Assembly: GCA_047619225.1 (NCBI GenBank)
Contig: JBLHJX010000029.1
Coordinates: 1 to 31,227, forward strand
Direction: 5' to 3'
Origin: JABIFK01 sp047619225
GTDB lineage: Bacteria; Latescibacterota; UBA2968
Length of the DNA: 31,227 nucleotides
The notes beneath the pieces were generated by a model. That model was not told where the DNA came from. It made no database searches and saw only the letters and a list, made by a program, of their open reading frames with translations. The translations under genes and the position numbers were made by a program. Positions 7,079 to 13,440 of the stretch are shown here, one piece after another (position 1 is the first letter of the stretch; every line of letters begins with the position of its first letter).

Positions 7079-9448
7079 ATGTTGTGGTGGCAGTTATTTG
7101 GATCGATTTTTTTCTTAACACTGCGTTTGGATGCTGTGTCTGTGCCCAATAGCGGTTTTGAACGCGTTGGGCAAGCCGAACAGCTGGTTAACTGGACGCC
7201 CCTGGATGATGCAACACAAGTGGTTGCCGATCAGTCGATTAAACATCAGGGCAAAATGTCGGGGCAGGTGCATATTTCTGTACCGCACCAAGTGATGGGT
7301 ATGTTTTCTGAAGCAATGCCTATTGTGCCGGAGGCAATTTATGATGTGCGCGCATTTGTGAAATTTGATGCGGTATCAGCACGCCGGGCTTTTTTGCGCG
7401 TGCATTGGTTTGATGCCGATATGAAATCGATGCATTGGGCTGTAGGAACTTCGTCCTGGGCCTTGGGGGGGGATTGGGCACAAATTGCAGGTACTGTTGT
7501 CGCACCTATGGGTGCACAGTTTGTTCGTATCTTGTGTTTGGCTGAAGATTGGGGTGGAGATTTCGAACCCTTTGATGTTTGGTTTGATGAGGTCTCCTGT
7601 GCAGAATTGTCAGGTCTTCCACCTGCCAAGATCGTTATTTCGGCCCAACCCGTTTCTGATAAACGACAAACACGCGTACAGATTGCCGTCCAAGACAGTT
7701 TGGGAGCACCCGTCAAAGATGGTACCGTAGTTGTGTTGGGTTCTGATATGGGTGAAACACCCGGGTGGATGACAAGCAAAAGAGGGATAGCAGAATTTGT
7801 ATTGGAAGTGGGTGATGCACCTGTGGGAGGGGGCACGGTGTGGGCGCGGTCTGGTAACGTTTATGGACAAAGCGTTGTGGCCGATGTTTTATCAAGTCGC
7901 ATTGTCGGGCGTATTTTTGATGCAGAAACACAACGCGACAGATCTGCATTTGTTGTGGTGCAAGATTCTCTTGGGCAAGCTATTTTGCGTCGGGTTTTTA
8001 ACGGTGCGTTTGAGGTGTTTGTGCCGCCTGGCACATGGTGGTTGACCGCCCAAACTGGACCAACACACATTGCACCTGAGTTGCAAGTCGTTGAAGCGGT
8101 TTCGGGTGACTCGGCAGTTGTGCAGTTGCCTCTTCGGCCTTGGGTTGACTTGCAAGCGCAGGGGTGGTTGGCTGGTGATATGAATGTGCGGGGCGCTGGC
8201 GGCAAATTGGAGCAGTCTGTTGCGGTTGCCGATGTGGTTTTGTCTGCGCGGGGCGCTGGTTTAGACTGGGCGTTGTTCACCGATTTTTGGGACACAACCT
8301 TGCGCCAATATCGGCCGCAAGATTTAGCACTTTGGCACACCGACTTTTATGGGCTCTGGGGCCGACTCTATGAGACGCCTTGGGGAGATGCCTGGACTTT
8401 GGGGGATTCTGCTCAAGATGCTGAAGATCTATTTGGGGCGCAAGAGCTGGCACATAAAGCGCGTGGACTCGTTGGGCATACACGCTTGTTTACTCCCAAA
8501 CGGCATGCCAGTCAGGTTGTTTTTGACGTGTTGTCAGGCCCTACATTTGATTGTATCGATGTGATGTCTGAGCAGCCAGATGATGTGTCTGCTCAAAAAT
8601 TGTGGTTTGATCTGCTCAACCAAGGTTATCGCATTGCTGCCACGGCATCTACACAGGCCGTTTTGGATGATGTTTCGGGTACGTTGCCCGGTAAGTTTCG
8701 AACTTATGTGCACTTAGATGGCGATGCAACGCCAGGGCGTTTGGCTCAAGCTTTATCTCTGGGCCATAGTTTTATCAGCAGCGGCCCTTTGTTGTTGTTT
8801 TCGGTATTTGCTGCTGGTCCTGGTAGTGATTTGCCTGTGGGGCGCAAACGTCGGGCTACTATAAAAGCTTGGGCGCGTGGTGATGTGGCCGATTATTTGA
8901 CGCGTATTGAATTGATTCGCAATGGGGAGGTGGTTCAAGCCTGGGATTTGGATGGCCAACCCCGGACTCACAAATTGGCCTTGACGTTACAAGATTCTGT
9001 CGATTGTTGGTATGTGAGCAAGTGTTATGGGGCCGACCCGTCGCAAGTTGCATTGACCAACCCGATTTATTTTCGTTCGTCGGGTTTTGAATCGCCAGAG
9101 CCAGTACAAGCCGTGGTGCGGGGGAAGATTCAAACGACAGATGGCAAGCCCGTTGCAGAAGCCCAAGTGTTTGTAAAAAACCCATTGGGCGATGTGATTT
9201 TAGAGACAACGGCTAGAAACGGACAGTTTCGGTTGTGGGCACCCCCAACCAGTGTTATTGAAGTACAGATGAAAGGACATGGATTGGTGCGTCAGCGCAT
9301 TTTTGACAATCCTCACATTGTGGGTATGCTAAACGAAATGAAGTTGGTAAGCTTTCCGACCGATTCCTTGTTTACGACAACGACCGTTGAGCGCATCACA
9401 CAATCTTTGCAGAATATTGAAATGCTGTTTGTTTTAAATGACGAGTGA
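7079..9448 (+). CDS. Secreted multidomain protein with degenerate CehA/McbA (PHP-like) domain
   Basis: 789 aa, starting with a short hydrophobic signal-like segment (about 1-20). The ATG follows AGGAG. Visible regions are a carbohydrate-binding-module-like beta domain (about 22-178), one or two beta-rich Ig or carboxypeptidase-regulatory-like domains (about 183-350), and a CehA/McbA-like metallohydrolase fold (about 360-665). A C-terminal carboxypeptidase-regulatory-like repeat follows (about 677-750). In active relatives the PHP signature is GDLHVH and later TDH. Here these read GDMNVRG (366-372) and TDFWD (401-405), and the later Ser-Asp-x-His motif is absent near GYRIAATAS (516-524). Conserved structural motifs remain: RTYV (541-544) and GHSFISSGPLL (562-572). 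It is probably catalytically dead and may be a binding or scaffold protein. Last gene of a three-gene operon. Confidence 0.8.
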   Translation: MLWWQLFGSIFFLTLRLDAVSVPNSGFERVGQAEQLVNWTPLDDATQVVADQSIKHQGKMSGQVHISVPHQVMGMFSEAMPIVPEAIYDVRAFVKFDAVSARRAFLRVHWFDADMKSMHWAVGTSSWALGGDWAQIAGTVVAPMGAQFVRILCLAEDWGGDFEPFDVWFDEVSCAELSGLPPAKIVISAQPVSDKRQTRVQIAVQDSLGAPVKDGTVVVLGSDMGETPGWMTSKRGIAEFVLEVGDAPVGGGTVWARSGNVYGQSVVADVLSSRIVGRIFDAETQRDRSAFVVVQDSLGQAILRRVFNGAFEVFVPPGTWWLTAQTGPTHIAPELQVVEAVSGDSAVVQLPLRPWVDLQAQGWLAGDMNVRGAGGKLEQSVAVADVVLSARGAGLDWALFTDFWDTTLRQYRPQDLALWHTDFYGLWGRLYETPWGDAWTLGDSAQDAEDLFGAQELAHKARGLVGHTRLFTPKRHASQVVFDVLSGPTFDCIDVMSEQPDDVSAQKLWFDLLNQGYRIAATASTQAVLDDVSGTLPGKFRTYVHLDGDATPGRLAQALSLGHSFISSGPLLLFSVFAAGPGSDLPVGRKRRATIKAWARGDVADYLTRIELIRNGEVVQAWDLDGQPRTHKLALTLQDSVDCWYVSKCYGADPSQVALTNPIYFRSSGFESPEPVQAVVRGKIQTTDGKPVAEAQVFVKNPLGDVILETTARNGQFRLWAPPTSVIEVQMKGHGLVRQRIFDNPHIVGMLNEMKLVSFPTDSLFTTTTVERITQSLQNIEMLFVLNDE

Positions 9449-9570
9449 GTAGGTCTTAGAGCCTGGGTGTTTTGCTTTGACACCGAAGGGCTGAAGGATT
9501 ACATTCCATTTGATCGCAGTGATAGCCGTTATGCCGTCAAGTGAATATTATCGTTATTGTGGGGGGTCGG

Positions 9571-10665
9571 ATGCAATCGGAGGAATGGAAGACATTGTTG
9601 CGGGTTGTTTTTCTGGTGGGTATACTCTACGCATTTTTGGTCAGCATTGGGTTGATGGGCGAAGCATTTAAGATCTTTGGTAAAGGTGTTGCCAACCAAT
9701 TGATGACGATGACAGCCAATCCATTGGTCGGATTGTTTACGGGTATTTTGGCTACCACACTGGTGCAAAGCTCATCCACCACCACATCTATTACTGTGGG
9801 TCTTTTGGCTGCTGGGTCTTTAACTATTGAAGGTGCTATTCCAATTATTATGGGTGCCAATATTGGCACCAGCGTGACCAATACATTGGTTTCGATGGGC
9901 CATATTACACGCCCCGAAGAGTTCAAACGCGCATTGGCCGGCGCAACGGTTCACGACTTTTTTAATTTGATAGCGGTTTTGGTTTTGTTTCCCATAGAAA
10001 TGGCCTTTGGTTATTTGAGGCATGTGGCAACTTTTATTGAGCATGGTTTTGAAGGTGTGGGTGGGTTGAAATTTGCCAGCCCTCTTAAGCTTGTAACCAA
10101 ACCGGCGATTACGTTCTTGAGCGATTCTTTAGGACAGCAGCCTTGGTTGGTCTTAATCGTTTCTTTGGTCATGATGTTTTTGGCTTTGCGCTATTTGGTG
10201 GTTTTGGCCAAAAGTTTGGTCATTTCCCGTGCTGAACGTGTGTTGAATAAATATATGTTTGGTGGGGTTCTTCAATCGATGGCTTTTGGTGTCGTTTTAA
10301 CCATTATGGTGCAAAGCAGCTCCATTACCACATCCTTGATTATTCCTTTGGTGGGTGCTGGTATTTTAACTTTGGAGCAGATCTTTCCTTATACCTTGGG
10401 TGCCAATGTTGGTACCACTGTCACGGCACTGTTAGCGGCATTTTCAACAGGCAATCCCGCTGCGTGTACTGTGGCTTTTGCACATTTGTTTTTTAATCTC
10501 AGCGGTATCGCATTGGTTTACCCCATTCGCCAAATTCGGAATATTCCGTTGCGAATGGCGCGTGCTTTGGCCGAATTGACCAGCCAAGCGCGTGGTCTTG
10601 CCATTGTTTATCTTATTTTGGTATTTTATGTTATACCCGGAGTGATTGTTTTTGTTTGGAGGTAG
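9571..10665 (+). CDS. Na+/phosphate cotransporter (NaPi-II/NptA family)
   Basis: 364 aa membrane protein importing or balancing inorganic phosphate with sodium. The family hallmark is an inverted pair of QSSS motifs, both present: QSSSTTTS (66-73) and QSSSITTS (248-255), each at the end of a repeat unit containing GANIGT (96-101) or GANVGT (278-283). About eight to ten membrane segments are visible. The ATG at 9571 is preferred because a G-rich ribosome binding site (GGGGGG) is directly upstream. An in-frame GTG at 9541 lacks one. It is followed 2 bases later by a PhoU-domain gene and then a PhoB-type regulator. Many NaPi-II transporters carry a fused PhoU domain; here the domain is a separate gene. 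No Pho box is visible upstream. Confidence 0.93.
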   Translation: MQSEEWKTLLRVVFLVGILYAFLVSIGLMGEAFKIFGKGVANQLMTMTANPLVGLFTGILATTLVQSSSTTTSITVGLLAAGSLTIEGAIPIIMGANIGTSVTNTLVSMGHITRPEEFKRALAGATVHDFFNLIAVLVLFPIEMAFGYLRHVATFIEHGFEGVGGLKFASPLKLVTKPAITFLSDSLGQQPWLVLIVSLVMMFLALRYLVVLAKSLVISRAERVLNKYMFGGVLQSMAFGVVLTIMVQSSSITTSLIIPLVGAGILTLEQIFPYTLGANVGTTVTALLAAFSTGNPAACTVAFAHLFFNLSGIALVYPIRQIRNIPLRMARALAELTSQARGLAIVYLILVFYVIPGVIVFVWR

Positions 10666-10667
10666 GG

Positions 10668-11315
10668 ATGTTTGAGAAACTGTTTGGAGATAAAGACGCG
10701 GGTCTGCTCAATGACGCTATTGAAGAAGCCTGTCGGATGATTGTGGAAAGTGAACGCATGTTTAATGCGGCTTGCGGTGCATTGTTAGAAGGGACCCCCC
10801 CCCCCATTGACGTGGTAGAAAAAGATGAGAATATTGACCTGGGCGAACGTATGGTGCGTCGTTTGGTGTTTCAGCATATTATGATGAAACCCGATCAAGA
10901 TTTGCCTGCATCATTGGCGTTGGTGAGTGTGGTACACGATGTTGAACGCATTGGTGATTATAACAAGAGTTTGCTTTATTTGTCTCAGTGGCGCACGGAA
11001 TCTTTCTTACAAAATGCTCAAGCCCAAATGTGCGCTGAAATAAGAGATACCATTGCGCCTATGTTTGGGCAAGCGCTCAAGGCTATTCAAGAAGGTGATG
11101 CAGAAGAGGCACGCAAAGTGATGGCTCAAAGTTCGGTTGTGAAGGAAAAAACCCAAAAACTTCAAGATGCATTGATGCAAAAGGCAGAGGGTGGGTGTGA
11201 AGGTTTGGTGTGTAGCAGTTGTGCACAATACTTGCGTCGGATTAGCGCGCATCTGTCGAATATTGCCTCCAGTATTGCCAATCCATTTGATTTGTTAGGC
11301 CAAAATGCGCCTTAA
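10668..11315 (+). CDS. PhoU-domain protein paired with the Na+/Pi cotransporter
   Basis: 215 aa all-helical protein of the PhoU family. The metal-binding ExxxD signature is seen in VHDVERIGDYNK (Glu93, Asp97). The second repeat, SAHLSNIASSIANPFD near the C-terminus, is degenerate and lacks the acidic pair. In the family such proteins regulate phosphate transporters, and adjacency suggests this one controls the Na+/Pi carrier and not the Pst system, which has its own PhoU at 25662. ATG 10668 follows GGAGG. An 11-base C homopolymer lies inside the gene at codons 43-46 (Thr-Pro-Pro-Pro) and could cause frameshift switching. A small Cys cluster (GGCEGLVCSSC) occurs near residue 180. Confidence 0.85.
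   Translation: MFEKLFGDKDAGLLNDAIEEACRMIVESERMFNAACGALLEGTPPPIDVVEKDENIDLGERMVRRLVFQHIMMKPDQDLPASLALVSVVHDVERIGDYNKSLLYLSQWRTESFLQNAQAQMCAEIRDTIAPMFGQALKAIQEGDAEEARKVMAQSSVVKEKTQKLQDALMQKAEGGCEGLVCSSCAQYLRRISAHLSNIASSIANPFDLLGQNAP
10795..10805 (+). repeat. C11 homopolymer tract inside the PhoU-like gene
   Basis: Eleven consecutive C residues after GGGA, encoding the end of a Thr and three Pro codons. As written the frame is intact. Tracts of this length are prone to slipped-strand mispairing and to sequencing error. Confidence 0.9.
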
Positions 11316-11327
11316 TGTGACAGTGCT

Positions 11328-12038
11328 ATGATACGAGATACCAATCCAAAAATTTTGGCGGTTGAAGACCAAGCCGATTATCAAGCCCTTATTTCACACA
11401 GCTTGAAAAAAGAAGGTTTTGATGTGGTGTGTGTGTCTGAAGGGGAAGAGGTAATTGCGTTGGCCCGTCATGAACACCCAGATTTGATTTTACTCGATTT
11501 GGGTTTGCCGGGGATTGATGGGTTGGAGGTGTGTCGCCGATTAAAACACGATGATGAATTGGCGTCTATTCCGGTGTTGATGCTTTCGGCACGCAAAGAG
11601 GAGATTGACCGTATTTTGGGTTTGGAGGTGGGGGCTGATGATTATGTGGTAAAACCCTTTTCGCCGCGTGAATTGGCTTTGCGGATTCGGGCTATTTTAA
11701 AGCGCAGTTTGCGTCCGCCTGAACCGAAGGCGTCCCAGCAGAAAGAAATTCGGCTGGGAGACTTGATGATAGACCCCGAAGGCTATCGGGCTTTTTTAGA
11801 GGAACAAGATTTGGATTTAACCGCAACAGAGTTTAAATTGTTGCTGGCATTGGCCAAACGGCAAGGACGGGTTGCAACACGTGATGCATTGTTGGAAGAA
11901 GTTTGGGGGTATGAGTTTAGCGGCTATGAGCGCACGGTAGATACCCATGTTGGGCGGTTGCGCCGCAAATTGGGTCGTGCAGGTCATTTGGTTGAAACCA
12001 TTCGTGGGTTGGGGTATCGCATTCGTTGGGAAGCATAA
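11328..12038 (+). CDS. OmpR/PhoB-family response regulator (orphan, in Na+/Pi operon)
   Basis: 236 aa two-domain transcription factor. Receiver: acidic pocket Glu13/Asp14, phospho-acceptor Asp57 (LILLDLGLPG), Ser87 and Lys109 (VVKPFSPREL). The C-terminal winged helix (about 138-234) has the PhoB-type ending TVDTHVGRLRRKLG and IRGLGYR. It is closely similar to the PhoB at 12742, including the segments EIDRI, GADDYV and KPFSPREL. It has no cognate kinase beside it and follows the PhoU-like gene by 12 bases, so it appears co-transcribed with the cotransporter. No clear Shine-Dalgarno precedes this ATG. It may be phosphorylated by the nearby PhoR or respond to a different kinase. Confidence 0.93.
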   Translation: MIRDTNPKILAVEDQADYQALISHSLKKEGFDVVCVSEGEEVIALARHEHPDLILLDLGLPGIDGLEVCRRLKHDDELASIPVLMLSARKEEIDRILGLEVGADDYVVKPFSPRELALRIRAILKRSLRPPEPKASQQKEIRLGDLMIDPEGYRAFLEEQDLDLTATEFKLLLALAKRQGRVATRDALLEEVWGYEFSGYERTVDTHVGRLRRKLGRAGHLVETIRGLGYRIRWEA

Positions 12039-12064
12039 AGCAAAGCTTTAATGGATTTTTGGCC

Positions 12065-12086
12065 TTGTCATAATCTTGTCACATTG
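12065..12086 (+). promoter_or_regulatory. Pho box (two 11-bp direct repeats)
   Basis: Two tandem units, TTGTCATAATC (12065-12075) and TTGTCACATTG (12076-12086), have exactly the 7+4 bp spacing of a PhoB binding site and both match the (C/T)TGTCA(C/T) core. They lie in the gap between two response regulator genes, about 90 bp upstream of the receiver-only gene start. An AT-rich TATATT is at 12115-12120. Confidence 0.8.
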
Positions 12087-12176
12087 AGGGCAATGGCATG
12101 TGATGTGGTTTTTTTATATTGGGTATTGTCCCTGAATCATATGTTTACTTATGTAGCTGCCTGGGGGGGCACTCAC

Positions 12177-12530
12177 ATGAAACGAATTCTCGTTGTTGAT
12201 GACCAAGAAGAAGTTAGAATGGTTTATATGTTGTTGTTTTGCGATGAGGGTATCGATATCCTTGAAGCAGAAAATGGTATGGATGCTTTAGAAATTCTTA
12301 AGTCAGAATCCATTGACTTGGTTGTAAGTGATTGCAATATGCCCCGAATGAGTGGCGTTGAATTGATGGAAGAAACTCAAAAGATTAAGCCTGAAGTGCC
12401 TTTTGTTTTTGTATCTGGCAATGTAAGTGTAGACAACCTGGGTGATTTAGAGCCGTTTGCCGTGATTCCAAAGCCTTTTAATTTGGGCGAATTGAAAACG
12501 ACGGTTCATCGGGCGTTGGGTGATATATAA
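12177..12530 (+). CDS. Single-domain response regulator (receiver only)
   Basis: 117 aa CheY-like receiver with a complete active site: Asp8, Asp9, phospho-acceptor Asp52 (VVSDCNMP), Ser80 and Lys99 (PKPF). No output domain follows. ATG 12177 is used because the upstream in-frame extension is untranslatable leader containing the Pho box, and a G-rich site (GGGGGGG) sits about 7 bases before it. Flanked by two PhoB-like regulators, preceded by a Pho box and closed by a strong terminator, it looks like a phosphate-starvation-induced monocistronic gene. It could act as a phosphate sink for PhoR, a phosphorelay intermediate, or a protein-protein switch. Confidence 0.9.
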   Translation: MKRILVVDDQEEVRMVYMLLFCDEGIDILEAENGMDALEILKSESIDLVVSDCNMPRMSGVELMEETQKIKPEVPFVFVSGNVSVDNLGDLEPFAVIPKPFNLGELKTTVHRALGDI

Positions 12531-12591
12531 TAATTTGATTTATTACATTTGTGTTACACCAGCTTAATTTGTTACATTTGCGTTGATTTTT

Positions 12592-12635
12592 AACCCTGCA
12601 CATTGTTTATTAAAAACAATGTGCAGGGTTTTTTT
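12592..12635 (+). terminator. Strong rho-independent terminator
   Basis: A perfect 17-bp stem is formed by 12592-12608 and 12614-12630 (arm core CCCTGCACATTG and complement) with a 5-nt loop ATTAA, and the right arm runs into seven Ts (12629-12635). It ends the receiver-only transcript, separating it from phoB. Confidence 0.93.
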
Positions 12636-12741
12636 GTGGAAACTTCCTTTGATTTGCTCAGGATATTGATGTTTGTGAATGTTGTCAGATAGGGATATGG
12701 CAGGTCTGTGAAAGATGTTTGGAATTTCTAAGAGGTATATT

Positions 12742-13440
12742 ATGGATCGCATTTTGGTCGTTGAAGATGAGCCTGATATCTTGGAAATGGTGCGCTATAA
12801 TTTGGCGCAGGCAGGTTTTGGTGTGGCGGTTGCTGAAGAGGGCGAAGGGGTTCAACAGCAGGTTCAGCAAGATCGACCTGATTTAATCATTCTGGATCTC
12901 ATGTTGCCCGGCATGGATGGTTTGGAGGTTTGCAAACGCTTAAAGCAAGATGCCCATACACGCGAGATTCCTGTGGTGATGCTCACGGCACGCAAAGACG
13001 AAATAGACCGCATTGTGGGTTTGGAGTTGGGGGCTGATGATTATGTGATCAAACCTTTTTCACCTCGTGAGCTTGTGTTGCGCATTCGCGCAATATTGAG
13101 AAGAAATCGCGGCTCAGAACAACAACACGCAGACAATGATGCTTTGCTTACGGCTGGTTTCTTAAAACTTGATAAAGCTGCTCATCAGGTGATGGTGCAT
13201 GATGTGCCATTGGATTTGACCAGTACAGAATTTAAGTTGCTGATTACACTTATGGAGCGGCGAGGTCGGGTGCAAACTCGGGATGATTTGCTCGAGACGG
13301 TGTGGGGATATGAATACAGCGGTTATGGACGTACGGTGGACACACACATTAGGCGGTTGCGTGAGAAATTGGGCGATGCCAGTGACTGGGTCGAAACGGT
13401 ACGTGGTGTGGGATATCGTTTTCGTTTAGGGAATGAGTGA
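12742..13440 (+). CDS. phoB: Phosphate regulon response regulator PhoB
   Basis: 232 aa OmpR-family DNA-binding response regulator. Receiver: acidic pair Glu8/Asp9, phospho-acceptor Asp52 (IILDLMLPG), Thr82 and Lys104 (VIKPFSPREL). The winged helix-turn-helix (about 135-230) ends TVDTHIRRLREKLG and VRGVGYRFR, typical of PhoB. ATG 12742 follows AGAGG at 7 bases. A longer frame from 12715 lacks a ribosome binding site. The stop overlaps the start of the PhoR-type kinase gene, making a standard two-component pair. Four 11-bp-repeat Pho boxes elsewhere in the window are the predicted targets. It is the second of two PhoB paralogs within 1.5 kb. Confidence 0.95.
   Translation: MDRILVVEDEPDILEMVRYNLAQAGFGVAVAEEGEGVQQQVQQDRPDLIILDLMLPGMDGLEVCKRLKQDAHTREIPVVMLTARKDEIDRIVGLELGADDYVIKPFSPRELVLRIRAILRRNRGSEQQHADNDALLTAGFLKLDKAAHQVMVHDVPLDLTSTEFKLLITLMERRGRVQTRDDLLETVWGYEYSGYGRTVDTHIRRLREKLGDASDWVETVRGVGYRFRLGNE

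Noticed and set aside
7339..8340. Long minus-strand open frames opposite the secreted pseudoenzyme
   Set aside because: They lack ribosome binding sites and family motifs and follow from the codon bias of the real gene.
12051..12176. N-terminal extension of the receiver-only regulator
   Set aside because: The extension contains the Pho box and promoter region, and only the ATG at 12177 starts the canonical receiver sequence.
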